From assembly GCA_015057305.1 (NCBI GenBank), contig SVES01000025.1, positions 1-49,839 on the forward strand: DNA of 49,839 bases, read 5' to 3'. Made by a program: the position numbers and the translations under genes. Under the pieces are notes generated by a model. It did no database searches. It had not been told where the DNA came from and saw only the letters and a list, made by a program, of their open reading frames with translations. Source of the stretch: Pseudobutyrivibrio ruminis. GTDB lineage: Bacteria > Bacillota > Clostridia > Lachnospirales > Lachnospiraceae. Below, piece after piece: positions 8,112-17,490 of the stretch. The first letter of the stretch is position 1; every line of letters starts with the position of its first letter.

Positions 8112-9398
8112 TTACTCATACCTTAGGGCATCAATCGGATTGAGCTTAGCCGCCTTATTTGCAGGATAATATCCAAAGAACACTCCGATTCCCATTGAGA
8201 ATGCAACAGCAACAATAACAGCTGAAATTGAAACTGATGCTGAATATCCCATATATGTGGCTGCAACAGAGCCCAGCACTACACCAAGCACTATTCCTAT
8301 AAGTCCGCCCATGATACAGATTACAACAGACTCTGTAATAAACTGCAGACGTATTGAACCGTTTGTTGCCCCAAGGGCCTTTCTAGTTCCAATCTCTTTT
8401 GTACGCTCTGTAATAGATACAAGCATAATATTCATTACACCTATACCACCTACAACCAAGGAGATGCCTGCAATTATGGCCAACGCCAATTCAATAGTTG
8501 CAATCATAGTTGTCATGGACTCTATCATACTTGCCATACTTGTAACAGTCACCTCGTAGTCCTCGTTATTTGCATAATACATTGTGTTAAAGTAGGCCTC
8601 AACAGTATCGGCAAATGTCTCGGAATCAGTATCGATAGTAGTAACCAGTGTGATGCTTGAGTATCCATCATTGGTTGTGTGCAGCTGATTTCTGGCCGTA
8701 TCATATGGTATATAAAAGTCAGTGGTAGTATCCTCAGTAGAATCGCTAGACCAGGTGCTATCATCATATTCATAAACACCTACTATATAATATGTATAGT
8801 ACTTATTGTTTATGCTGATTTCTACAGCAGACCCCAAAGCAGCGGAAGTATCCCCACCAAACATATTATTGACAAAGTAATCTGAAACAATACAAACCTT
8901 TTGAGCATTTTCATAATCCTTTTCTATAAAGCTACGTCCAGCCAATAGTTCCAATCCAGTATAATCCATGTAATCTTCGTTATACCCTATTACATTAACA
9001 TAGGCGTACAAATCTCCATCGCTTGCTGTTCCAGACCCTACCGTAGAGGATAAAAGTGTATATTTTATATTGTCACCATATTCCTCTAAAAAAGAATCCA
9101 ACATATCGTCAGTTAAATAGTCCTCAGTATCCATTGTACGTCTATTTCCAGCTCCGAAATGTAAGCCTGAGGACGTAGTCTCCTCGGATGTACTTTTTGC
9201 TGACACGCCGACAGTCAAATTATTTGCACCCATTTCTTGCATTTGGGTATTTACCATAACTGTTATGGAATTACCTACTGTCATAATAGCAATGACAGAG
9301 GCAATACCTATAATAATTCCAAGCATTGTTAAAAGTGAGCGCATGATATTTGACTTAAGTCCAGCCAGAGCAAGGAGAATATTTTCTGTAATTAGCAT
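8112..9398 (-). CDS. MacB-type ABC transporter permease, cassette 1
   Basis: This 428-residue FtsX/MacB-like membrane protein has an N-terminal membrane helix (about 15-42), a large extracellular domain, and three C-terminal helices with the conserved GISLVVGGIGVMNIMLVS and TERTKEIGTRKALGA blocks. It should act with the ATPase and fusion protein encoded just upstream to export a substrate such as a peptide or drug. Its ATG overlaps the ATPase end by 7 bp. It is a clear paralogue of the permease at 11833-13122, most alike at both ends and diverged in the extracellular domain. The substrate cannot be read from sequence. Confidence 0.9.
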   Translation of the reverse strand: MLITENILLALAGLKSNIMRSLLTMLGIIIGIASVIAIMTVGNSITVMVNTQMQEMGANNLTVGVSAKSTSEETTSSGLHFGAGNRRTMDTEDYLTDDMLDSFLEEYGDNIKYTLLSSTVGSGTASDGDLYAYVNVIGYNEDYMDYTGLELLAGRSFIEKDYENAQKVCIVSDYFVNNMFGGDTSAALGSAVEISINNKYYTYYIVGVYEYDDSTWSSDSTEDTTTDFYIPYDTARNQLHTTNDGYSSITLVTTIDTDSETFADTVEAYFNTMYYANNEDYEVTVTSMASMIESMTTMIATIELALAIIAGISLVVGGIGVMNIMLVSITERTKEIGTRKALGATNGSIRLQFITESVVICIMGGLIGIVLGVVLGSVAATYMGYSASVSISAVIVAVAFSMGIGVFFGYYPANKAAKLNPIDALRYE

Positions 9399-10123
9399 GC
9401 CAATTCCTCCTTAATCTCTTGCCATCTGCCCTGAGTTTCACCCTTAATATCTCCATCCCTCAGAGTAATAATCCTCTCGGTTTCTAAAGACAGTTCTGGT
9501 GAATGGGTAATTAGAACTATGGTCTTTCCCTGCTCCTCGTGAAGCCTGTGAAAGATATCCATTATCAATCTACCTGTGGCAGAATCCAGCGCACCAGTAG
9601 GCTCATCCGCCAATATTATAGCTGGATCATTTGCCATTGCTCTAGCGATTGCAACTCTTTGCTTCTGACCACCTGATAACTCGTCTGGATTATGCATCAT
9701 TCTATTTGTCATTCCAACCTGCTCTAGCAGCATTTTGGCACGCTCATTTCTCTCGCTGCGACCAACACCCGCATACATCATTGGGAGCTCTACATTTTTG
9801 ATGGCATTGGTACGCGCAATTAAATTGTATGTTTGGAATACAAATCCTATTTTCTTATTTCTTAAGATAGATAATTCATGATCCTTTGCTTTTTCAATAT
9901 CCACTCCGTCCAAGGTATATTCCCCACTGGTGGGTCTATCTAGGGCGCCGATTATATTCATAAGTGTGGACTTTCCTGAGCCTGACTGTCCAACTATTGA
10001 TACAAATTCACCTTCATGTACAGTAAAATTTACTCCATGCAAAACCTCGAATTCATTTGGAGTTCCGATAAAAAAGCTTTTATGGATATCACGAAGATCT
10101 AACATAATATCTCCTGCTGCCAT
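9392..10123 (-). CDS. MacB-type ABC transporter ATPase, cassette 1
   Basis: This ATPase subunit has Walker [10 protein letters not shown], the signature [14 protein letters not shown], Walker [14 protein letters not shown] and an H-loop THS. It energises the permease encoded downstream. The ATG at 10123 follows AGGAGGTGTAAT and gives 243 residues starting MAAGDIMLDLRDIHKSF, matching the paralogue in cassette 2. An in-frame extension to 10201 would run into the glycine-rich end of the fusion protein gene and is rejected. It lies 10 bp after that gene. Confidence 0.93.
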   Translation of the reverse strand: MAAGDIMLDLRDIHKSFFIGTPNEFEVLHGVNFTVHEGEFVSIVGQSGSGKSTLMNIIGALDRPTSGEYTLDGVDIEKAKDHELSILRNKKIGFVFQTYNLIARTNAIKNVELPMMYAGVGRSERNERAKMLLEQVGMTNRMMHNPDELSGGQKQRVAIARAMANDPAIILADEPTGALDSATGRLIMDIFHRLHEEQGKTIVLITHSPELSLETERIITLRDGDIKGETQGRWQEIKEELAC

Positions 10124-10133
10124 ATTACACCTC

Positions 10134-11678
10134 CTAGAATCCACCTGGGCCACCTTGACCACCGCCGCCTGGGCCTCCGCCCATATCGCCGCCTTGGCCA
10201 CCTTGACCTCCCATTTTCAGCATAGAATCTTCTGAATTACTCTCTGATTTTGAAGAAGTGCTTGCAGCTGTAGCTTTTACTGACATACCCTCAGTAATCT
10301 CGTCACTTATAATCTGAACATAGTAGTCACTCTCTAGACCTAACGTAACGTCTATCTTAGTTTCATTTCCTTGTTCATCAACTGCTGTTACATAGCTATT
10401 GCCGTCAGCATCTGTTTCAACGCAATCGTATGCTACTGCATAGGCATCTGTAACTGATTCAAGAATGACAGAGGCTTTTGCTGTCATACCCACTCTCAAT
10501 CTTTCATCAGCGCTATCCAAGGTTATTTTCACCTCGTAGCTTGTGGATGAGCTAGACGAACCAGAACCACTGCTAGAACCACTGCTTGAACCACCACTTG
10601 AAGAAGATGATGAAGATGAGGTTGATGTTGTTGAGTCCGCTGTTACAGCAACATATGTAAGAGTTCCTGTAAACTCCTCATCATCTGTAGCGTCAAATTT
10701 TACAACTGCGCTTAGGCCCTCTGAAAGGGACGCTATGTCATACTCATCTACAGTAGCCTCTACTACAAATGAATCTGTATTTGCTATGGTAAATACGGTA
10801 TTACCCTGAGTATAATTGTTGCCCTCAGACACATTTATTGCTGTAATGTAGCCTGAAAATGGTGCAACAACCTGAGTACCAGACTGGCTTTCTGTTACTG
10901 ATTCATACTCATCGCTTTTTGTATAAGTAGTATCATATTCCTGCTGCAAAAGTGCCAATTCATAATTGTACTGAGCCTCTGCAATACTATCTTGAAGATC
11001 TTCGATTTCCTCTTGCTTTTCCTCATAGCTGTCAATATCAAATCCGTATAAGGACTTAACTATAGAGGACTGCTCCTCATATCTGGATTTTGCATCTGAA
11101 TCGTATGAATACTTTTGATAATTAGTGTAAGCGTCAACCAAGTCATCATAGTAGATTTTGTATTCGTCTAACCATTCTTGAATTTCTGTAATCTCTGCCT
11201 GATACTCTTCAATCTCATCCAAATAATCTTGAAGCTCTTTTGCATTCTTTATATCAGTGATATTGTACTTGGCATTTAACTCTGCCAATTTAGTTGCATA
11301 ATCATCTGAATCAAATTCAACTACAACAGTGCCAGCTTCTACATAATCTCCTACCTCATAATATACTGCCGATACCTGGGTACCTGTGGAAACAGTGGAG
11401 GTAACACTTTGGGACTGTCCAGCTTCAAGGGTACCAGTCACACTGATAGAAGACTGTAAATCCATTACTTCAACCTCCGCAGTGAGAGTAGTCTCTTCTA
11501 CCTCCTGAGATGTCTTTGTTTTTTCATAATATTTAACACCAAAAAGAGCACCTGCAACTATAAGCACAATAATTATTATGCATAGTAGCAGATGCCGCTT
11601 TATAAAATTGCCAATACGAGAAAAAAATCTTTTTACTCTTCCTGGCTTCTTTGTTTCGCTTTTTGCCTCCTTGGACAT
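10134..11678 (-). CDS. Membrane fusion (HlyD/MacA-like) protein, cassette 1
   Basis: This 514-residue protein has one membrane helix (about 30-52), a barrel-sandwich region around VTGTLEAGQSQSV, a long coiled coil (about 125-245) and beta domains, as in adaptor proteins of MacAB-like exporters. Residues about 348-378 are a Ser/Gly-rich linker, and the last ~25 residues are almost pure Gly/Gln/Pro, both of low complexity. Cassette 2 lacks the glycine tail. The start at 11678 follows GGAGGATTTTGAA. It leads the three-gene cassette. Confidence 0.88.
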   Translation of the reverse strand: MSKEAKSETKKPGRVKRFFSRIGNFIKRHLLLCIIIIVLIVAGALFGVKYYEKTKTSQEVEETTLTAEVEVMDLQSSISVTGTLEAGQSQSVTSTVSTGTQVSAVYYEVGDYVEAGTVVVEFDSDDYATKLAELNAKYNITDIKNAKELQDYLDEIEEYQAEITEIQEWLDEYKIYYDDLVDAYTNYQKYSYDSDAKSRYEEQSSIVKSLYGFDIDSYEEKQEEIEDLQDSIAEAQYNYELALLQQEYDTTYTKSDEYESVTESQSGTQVVAPFSGYITAINVSEGNNYTQGNTVFTIANTDSFVVEATVDEYDIASLSEGLSAVVKFDATDDEEFTGTLTYVAVTADSTTSTSSSSSSSSGGSSSGSSSGSGSSSSSTSYEVKITLDSADERLRVGMTAKASVILESVTDAYAVAYDCVETDADGNSYVTAVDEQGNETKIDVTLGLESDYYVQIISDEITEGMSVKATAASTSSKSESNSEDSMLKMGGQGGQGGDMGGGPGGGGQGGPGGF

Positions 11679-11726
11679 TTCAAAATCCTCCTATATATGT
11701 TTTGCCTTTCAAAATTGACTTCACAT

Positions 11727-11755
11727 AATATAGATTGATTTTTTTACCAAGTAAA
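11727..11755 (-). promoter_or_regulatory. Candidate promoter of export cassette 1
   Basis: Minus-strand TTTACT (11750-11755) and TATATT (11727-11732) lie 17 bp apart in the 154-bp gap before the cassette 1 fusion gene. The match to the sigma-A consensus is moderate. Confidence 0.45.
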
Positions 11756-11832
11756 TAAAATACACATAGGATTCATAATTATTCAGGCGTTCGTCACAAT
11801 TATTCTAGAAAAATTCATTTTTTATCCTAATA

Positions 11833-13122
11833 CTATTCATATCTAAGAGCATCAATAGGGTTGAGCTTGGCTGCCTTATTAGCAGGATAATAGCCAAAGA
11901 ACACTCCTATTGCCATAGAAAATCCTACCGCAATTATGATACTCTGGATAGACACAGCAGCTTCGTATCCCATTACCTTAACCGCCACCGTTCCAAGAAT
12001 AACTCCCAGAATAATTCCTATAATACCTCCAATGAGACATATTACCACCGATTCAGTAATAAACTGTAGCCTTATTGAACCGTTGGTTGCACCAAGAGCC
12101 TTTCTTGTACCGATTTCCTTTGTACGTTCTGTAATTGAAACCAGCATAATATTCATAACGCCAATTCCACCAACCACTAAAGAAATTCCTGCAATAACAG
12201 AAAGTGCAAGCTGAATCGTGCCAATCATGGAATTCATAGAATCCATCATGGATGCCATTGAAACAACCATTACTTCATAAGCATCATTTCTTGAATAGTA
12301 ATTAACGTTAAAAAAGTCTCTTGCCTTAGTGGCAAATTCATCATTATTAGTATTTACAGATGTAACAATTGTAAAATAATAATCCCCTTTATTTTGATTA
12401 TGATTTTCATAACGGGCAGTTTCGTAAGGAATTACCAGCTCGGTAGTAGGGTTATCAGAAACACCAAAGGAAAACTGCTCCTGTACGTATTCATAAACAC
12501 CAACTATATAATAGGTGTGATAGGTTCCACCAACATTAACCTCTATCTCCTGGCCTAATGCGGCTTCGTTGTCACCACCATAGATTCGCTCCACAAGTTT
12601 ATCAGTTACAAGGCATACCTTTTTGGCATTTTCAAAATCCTGGTTTAAAAACTGTCGTCCAGTTATAAGCTTGTTGTCCTTAAACTCAAACTGATCCTTG
12701 TTATAACCAACGATACGCACATTTGCGCTCTTACTTCCTTTGCTAACAACGCCCTTATCTCCTACGTTTTCTGACTTTAAAACATATTTAACATCATCAG
12801 GATATTCCTGACAAAATGCATCCAGCATTTCCTGTGTAATCATATCCTTATCAGTCATTTCACGCACATAGCCTGCGCCATAACTTGTACCTGAATCGGT
12901 AGTTACAGAATCTGCAGTTTTTTGCATGACACCCATTTCAAGATTGTTAGCACCCAAATCCTGCATGGTAGTGTTGACAATAAGTGTAATTGAATTACCT
13001 ACTGTCATTATTGCTATTACAGATGCAATACCAATAATAATACCAAGCATGGTTAGAAGAGAGCGCATGATATTGGCCTTTAAACCAGCCAACGCAACGA
13101 GGATATTTTCAGTAAATAGCAT
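11833..13122 (-). CDS. MacB-type ABC transporter permease, cassette 2
   Basis: This 429-residue permease is a paralogue of the one at 8112-9398, with the same N-terminal [19 protein letters not shown] and the same C-terminal TERTKEIGTRKALGA region. The extracellular domain differs more, as expected if the partners or substrate differ. The ATG at 13122 overlaps the ATPase stop (TAATG) and has AAAGGAGG upstream. A reading to 13152 would start within the ATPase gene and is rejected. Confidence 0.9.
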   Translation of the reverse strand: MLFTENILVALAGLKANIMRSLLTMLGIIIGIASVIAIMTVGNSITLIVNTTMQDLGANNLEMGVMQKTADSVTTDSGTSYGAGYVREMTDKDMITQEMLDAFCQEYPDDVKYVLKSENVGDKGVVSKGSKSANVRIVGYNKDQFEFKDNKLITGRQFLNQDFENAKKVCLVTDKLVERIYGGDNEAALGQEIEVNVGGTYHTYYIVGVYEYVQEQFSFGVSDNPTTELVIPYETARYENHNQNKGDYYFTIVTSVNTNNDEFATKARDFFNVNYYSRNDAYEVMVVSMASMMDSMNSMIGTIQLALSVIAGISLVVGGIGVMNIMLVSITERTKEIGTRKALGATNGSIRLQFITESVVICLIGGIIGIILGVILGTVAVKVMGYEAAVSIQSIIIAVGFSMAIGVFFGYYPANKAAKLNPIDALRYE

Positions 13123-13850
13123 TACCCTACCTCCTTTGCTGACTTGTTCCAATTGCCTGTTGATTGACCAATTATATCCCCATCCTTTAGGGTAATAATT
13201 CTCTGGGTTTCCTGCGACAATTCAGGTGAATGTGTTATTAGTACAATTGTCTTGCCCTGCTCCTCATGAAGCTTGTGAAAAATGTCCATAATCATCCTGC
13301 CTGTAGCAGAATCCAGGGCACCAGTAGGCTCATCCGCTAATATTATGGCTGGGTCGTTTGCCATAGCTCTGGCAATTGCCACACGCTGCTTTTGTCCACC
13401 TGAAAGTTCATCCGGGTTATGATGCATTCTATCGCCCATTTCAACCTGTTCTAAAAGCATCCTTGCACGTTCTGTTCTTTCATTTCGTCCCATTCCTGCA
13501 TACATCATCGGAAGCTCCACATTTTTCAATGCATTGGTACGAGCAATCAAATTATAGGTCTGAAAAACAAACCCGATTTTTTTATTTCTAAGAGCTGAAA
13601 GCTCATGGTCTTTAGCCTTCTCGATATCAACTCCATCCAGGGTATATTCCCCTTCTGTAGGTCTATCTAAGGCACCGATAATATTCATAAGAGTTGATTT
13701 ACCAGAGCCCGATTGACCAACTATGGAAACAAACTCTCCTTTATTGACAGTTAAATTAAGTCCATGGAGTACCTCGAACTCATTTGGTGTGCCAATAAAA
13801 AAGCTTTTATGGATATTTCGAAGGTCTAACATAACATTTGAATCTTCCAC
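13122..13850 (-). CDS. MacB-type ABC transporter ATPase, cassette 2
   Basis: This 242-residue ATPase has Walker [24 protein letters not shown] and [13 protein letters not shown], and is nearly identical in its core to the cassette 1 ATPase. The start is GTG at 13850 after GGAGGAAAAA. An internal ATG at 13832 is possible but lacks such a site. It is translationally coupled to the permease by a 1-bp overlap and lies 23 bp after the fusion gene. Confidence 0.93.
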   Translation of the reverse strand: MEDSNVMLDLRNIHKSFFIGTPNEFEVLHGLNLTVNKGEFVSIVGQSGSGKSTLMNIIGALDRPTEGEYTLDGVDIEKAKDHELSALRNKKIGFVFQTYNLIARTNALKNVELPMMYAGMGRNERTERARMLLEQVEMGDRMHHNPDELSGGQKQRVAIARAMANDPAIILADEPTGALDSATGRMIMDIFHKLHEEQGKTIVLITHSPELSQETQRIITLKDGDIIGQSTGNWNKSAKEVG

Positions 13851-13873
13851 TTTTTCCTCCTCAATATCCTAAA

Positions 13874-15328
13874 TTACTCGAAATACATGTAATCCATAAT
13901 ATCAGTGCTTGGTGCATCTGAGACAATTGCCTCCACAGTCATGCCTTCCTTAATGCCATCTCCGCTTATTTCTACGTAGTAGTCGCTTTCCAAACCTTTT
14001 GTCACTGGAACATCGGTTTTTGTTCCGTCATCCGCAATTACGGTTACAAAATTGTTTCCATCGTCGTCTGTTTGAATGCAATCATAAGGGACTGACAAAA
14101 CATCTGAAACAGAATTGAGAATGACACTGGCCTTTGCTGTCATGCCAACTCTAAGTCTTTCATCATTTTCTGTAAGCTTAATTTTAATCTTATAGTTTGC
14201 AGTTCCTGTGCTTGTAGCTGCTGTGGCACCTGCACTAGAGTATGCAGCTGCAGCTGAATTATTGCTAGATACGGTAGCCTCTGATGCAACAGAAACAAAT
14301 GTTACCTGACCTTCAAATTCTTCATCACCAGTTGCTTCAAATTTGATATTTGCTGGCAAATCTGTTTTGATATTTGAAACATCATATTCATTTACAGTTG
14401 CTTCCACAACAAACTCACTTGTATCTGCTATGGTAAATACGGTATTTCCCTGAGTATAGTTGTTGCCTGCCTCTACGTTCATTGTAATAATGTAGCCAGA
14501 TATAGGTGCAGAAACCTGAGTCTTTTCCATGCTCTCATAGACATCATCCTTTGCATCTACCTGGGTGTAGCTTTGAGCATAATCCTGCTTCAGCTGAGCA
14601 ATTTCTATCAGCTGCTGATAATCAGTGATATTGCCTTGAAGGGTTTCTATCTTATCCTTCATAGTCTCAACTTCTTTTTGCTTTGCCTCATAACTATCGA
14701 TAGTAAAACCATATCTATCTGCAACAATTGCACTTTGCTCAAGATATCTTTCTGTCTCCCCGGAATATGGATTCTTCTGTCCATTTTCAAAGGCATCCTT
14801 TATATCTTTATAATAGATTTCATTTTTATCAAGCCATTCTTGAGCTTCATCAATATCCTTTTGAGTGTCCTCAATGTCCTTTAATGCATCTTCAATTTTC
14901 TTTTGGTAATCTGTTATATCCTTAGCACTTACAGTATTGTCTATATTGTTTTGAGCATTTAATTCTGCAAGCTTTCTATCGAAATCATCACCATCAAATT
15001 CAACTACAACTGTACCAGCCTCAACATAGTCACCCTCTTTGTAATTGACCTTGGAAACCTTTACTCCTGTAACTCCAGTGCCACCAATTGTAGATGTAAC
15101 TGTTGCTGTATCCTTAGCGGTAAGAGTTCCTGTTACAGCTACTGACTGCTGCAAATCCATCTTTTTGATTTCTGATGTAACAGGCTCGTTAGCAGCCGCC
15201 ATCATTTCCTCTGCAGCAACCTTAGCCCTGTGACGTACAAAGAGAATCACTGCCACTATTATCGCAAGAACAATGATTAACTTAAGGTGCTTTTTCAGAA
15301 AACCACCTATTGCCTTTAAAACCTTCAC
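13874..15328 (-). CDS. Membrane fusion (HlyD/MacA-like) protein, cassette 2
   Basis: This 484-residue adaptor has one N-terminal membrane helix (about 13-30), the VTGTLTAKDTATV barrel-sandwich strand, a coiled coil (about 130-245) and C-terminal beta domains. It lacks the glycine-rich tail of its cassette 1 paralogue and has an Ala/Ser-rich linker near residues 355-375. The start is GTG at 15328 after GGAGGATGAAAG. It should link the permease to the cell envelope. Confidence 0.88.
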   Translation of the reverse strand: MKVLKAIGGFLKKHLKLIIVLAIIVAVILFVRHRAKVAAEEMMAAANEPVTSEIKKMDLQQSVAVTGTLTAKDTATVTSTIGGTGVTGVKVSKVNYKEGDYVEAGTVVVEFDGDDFDRKLAELNAQNNIDNTVSAKDITDYQKKIEDALKDIEDTQKDIDEAQEWLDKNEIYYKDIKDAFENGQKNPYSGETERYLEQSAIVADRYGFTIDSYEAKQKEVETMKDKIETLQGNITDYQQLIEIAQLKQDYAQSYTQVDAKDDVYESMEKTQVSAPISGYIITMNVEAGNNYTQGNTVFTIADTSEFVVEATVNEYDVSNIKTDLPANIKFEATGDEEFEGQVTFVSVASEATVSSNNSAAAAYSSAGATAATSTGTANYKIKIKLTENDERLRVGMTAKASVILNSVSDVLSVPYDCIQTDDDGNNFVTVIADDGTKTDVPVTKGLESDYYVEISGDGIKEGMTVEAIVSDAPSTDIMDYMYFE

Positions 15329-15406
15329 CTTTCATCCTCCACTTAATAAAAACTTTTTCATTCATTTATGCCACTGTTCCCTTAAATTAGTAGCATATCT
15401 TCTGAT

Positions 15407-15435
15407 AGTGTAGATATAAATAAATTGTATGTAAA
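15407..15435 (-). promoter_or_regulatory. Candidate promoter of export cassette 2
   Basis: Minus-strand TTTACA (15430-15435) and TACACT (15407-15412) are 17 bp apart in the 140-bp gap upstream of the cassette 2 fusion gene. A weak inverted repeat (AATTGTA/TACAATT) overlaps it and may end the preceding ABC-2 operon. Confidence 0.45.
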
Positions 15436-15468
15436 GCAATCTACAATTATTTTATATAAATTTAAGAT

Positions 15469-16221
15469 TTAGACTGACAATTTATTATCCATTAACCATG
15501 CAGAAATAGCATAAAAACCTACAGAAAGGCAGATATTGTATACAAAATTAAATATAATTTGCTCTGTTGAGTAGCCCCATGAGTATCCAACAATTGCTTC
15601 CAATAAATTATCTGATATGATGCCACTTATGATGACAATGGCAAGGAATATTATAAAGCTAATTAATCCATTGAATTTACGTCCATTTAATAGGGTCGCA
15701 GAAATAACTACTGCAAAAAATCCAATAGTAATAACATAAATCCATCCGACTATGAAACTCATTGAACTAAGTGCAAAGCTTGGAGCATCGATGGCATAGT
15801 CCTCTCCCAACAAATAGTTTATTAATTCTATTACCCCTTTTAATTCGTCACTTTTTGCAGCCCAAGCGGTAATATCAGCAATTGCCAATGCTATATAAAA
15901 TAATCCGGCAATAAATATAGAAATTGCATTTTCTATCATCTTTGAACCAAGAATCTTATAGCTGTTATTTGGTGTCATGAATAACATATAGCTTTGTTTA
16001 GTATTCAAATCCTTGTGCAATGTGATGATTCCCAATACACCTATTAAAAACAAAGCACAGACTGCTGTCAGCGCCAAAAAGGAAACGCCAAAGCCTAGCA
16101 TATCTTCATTATCTGATGCCATTCCAATTAAAAAAATCACTTCAAAAATTGCAGTAATAGCAAGAATGATTCCTTTGACGAACCAACTCTTTCTGAATTC
16201 ATATTTGATTAAGTTAAGCAT
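15469..16221 (-). CDS. ABC-2 type transporter permease
   Basis: This 250-residue protein has about six hydrophobic segments and no soluble domain, the plan of ABC-2 permeases that pair with YtrA-regulated ATPases. It starts at 16221 in a 1-bp overlap with the ATPase stop, so the pair is coupled. The substrate is unknown. Related systems in Bacillus respond to cell-wall antibiotics, which is only an analogy here. Confidence 0.8.
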   Translation of the reverse strand: MLNLIKYEFRKSWFVKGIILAITAIFEVIFLIGMASDNEDMLGFGVSFLALTAVCALFLIGVLGIITLHKDLNTKQSYMLFMTPNNSYKILGSKMIENAISIFIAGLFYIALAIADITAWAAKSDELKGVIELINYLLGEDYAIDAPSFALSSMSFIVGWIYVITIGFFAVVISATLLNGRKFNGLISFIIFLAIVIISGIISDNLLEAIVGYSWGYSTEQIIFNFVYNICLSVGFYAISAWLMDNKLSV

Positions 16222-16931
16222 TATTCCATTCCTCCCATTTCCACATTTGAAAATACCTGACGATATTTATCTGCAAGAGAACAATTTTCTTTTGTCCTTA
16301 ATTCTTCCACATCATACATTCCTGCAAAAACTGAATTCTTTATAAATATTGCTTTGTCTACCACGCTTTCAAGCTCTTCCACCAAATGGCTGGAAACAAT
16401 TAATATTTTATTATCACCAGCTGTTGTCAGAATCATTCTCATAACAGAGTCTCTGGCTAATAAATCAATTCCATTAAGAGGCTCATCAAGCATATAAACC
16501 TGGGCATCTCTAGCCATTGTCACAGCTACCTTGAGTTTTGCCATCATACCTGAGGAAAGAGATTTAACCTTTAGCTTATCAGTAAGTTCCATGTTGGTAA
16601 CCAGCATTTTATACTTATCCATTGAAAAATCCTTAAAGAAATCCTGATAATATTTTCCTACGTCAGCCACTGTCATCCAGTCATAGAAAAATGGTTCAGT
16701 AGACATATATGCTATCTCATTTCGTGTAGAAATATTTATTGGCTCTCCGTTATACTTAATCACTCCACTTGTAGGCTTAATAAGTCCTGCAACCATTTTC
16801 ATCCAGGTTGTCTTACCACTACCATTTGGGCCAAGCAATGCATAAATATGTCCTGGCTCTAATTGCATAGACAGACTATCTACAGCAGTCTTTCCAACGA
16901 ATTTTTTTGTTACATCAATACTTTCTAGCAT
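16221..16931 (-). CDS. ABC transporter ATPase of the YtrA-like operon
   Basis: This 236-residue ATPase has Walker A LGPNGSGKTT, Walker B VYMLDEPLNGID and a slightly unusual signature, LSSGMMAKLKVAVTMA, in which SSGM replaces SGGQ. Such relaxed signatures are common in this transporter group. It overlaps the regulator upstream and the permease downstream by 1 bp each, giving a tight three-gene operon. Confidence 0.9.
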   Translation of the reverse strand: MLESIDVTKKFVGKTAVDSLSMQLEPGHIYALLGPNGSGKTTWMKMVAGLIKPTSGVIKYNGEPINISTRNEIAYMSTEPFFYDWMTVADVGKYYQDFFKDFSMDKYKMLVTNMELTDKLKVKSLSSGMMAKLKVAVTMARDAQVYMLDEPLNGIDLLARDSVMRMILTTAGDNKILIVSSHLVEELESVVDKAIFIKNSVFAGMYDVEELRTKENCSLADKYRQVFSNVEMGGME

Positions 16932-17290
16932 TATTCATTGTCCTCCCTTTGCTTGATTAAACTAATTGCCTCCTCTACAGTTATTCCTAACTCTTTAATG
17001 GTTTTTAGGAATTCTACTATAGCCTCATCAGCCATTTGTTTCCTGATATCCCTTATTACACCCTCATCCTCTGTGACGAAGGTTCCCATCCCTCTTTTTG
17101 TAAAGCATATGCTTTCTCTCTCTAGCTCCTGATAAACCCTTGCAGCTGTATTGGGATTGATTGTGTACTTCACTGCAAGCTCACGGCTTGAAGGAAGCTT
17201 TTGCCCACATTTGATTCGGCCACTGATAATATCCATTTTGATGGAGTTAATGACCTGAATATATATAGGCAGTTTTGAATCATATTGCAT
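16931..17290 (-). CDS. GntR-family (YtrA-type) transcriptional regulator
   Basis: This 119-residue regulator has a winged helix near residues 10-75 (SSRELAVKYTINPNTAARVYQELE is the recognition region) and only a short C-terminal tail, as in the YtrA subfamily. It is the first gene of the ABC-2 operon. A 20-bp palindrome covering its own -10 box lies 27 bp upstream, so it very probably represses itself and the transporter until an inducer or stress is present. Confidence 0.9.
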   Translation of the reverse strand: MQYDSKLPIYIQVINSIKMDIISGRIKCGQKLPSSRELAVKYTINPNTAARVYQELERESICFTKRGMGTFVTEDEGVIRDIRKQMADEAIVEFLKTIKELGITVEEAISLIKQREDNE

Positions 17291-17316
17291 ACTATACTCC
17301 TCCTGTCTTATATCGC

Positions 17317-17357
17317 TGTACTAGGTACATAGTACACTAGCTTCATGGTGCTGTCAA
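17317..17357 (-). promoter_or_regulatory. Promoter and operator of the YtrA-like operon
   Basis: On the minus strand TTGACA (17352-17357) and TACTAT (17329-17334) are 17 bp apart. The palindrome TGTACTA-GGTACA-TAGTACA (17317-17336) covers the -10 box. The arms are perfect 7-bp complements. This is the arrangement of an autorepressed GntR/YtrA operon. Confidence 0.8.
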
Positions 17358-17490
17358 TACTATTTTAAAATTGCATATTTACATTTTTAACCTTACAATA
17401 ATTAACAGTAATCAAATGAAATGGACTGCAATGAGTGACTTTTAATGCCTATTTCATATTATTTATATGTAAGCAATAGGAGGTTTTAGT

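Noticed and set aside
9392-10201. Longer ATPase start at 10201 in cassette 1
   Set aside because: It would overlap the Gly-rich end of the fusion gene in another frame. The start at 10123 has a strong site and matches the paralogue.
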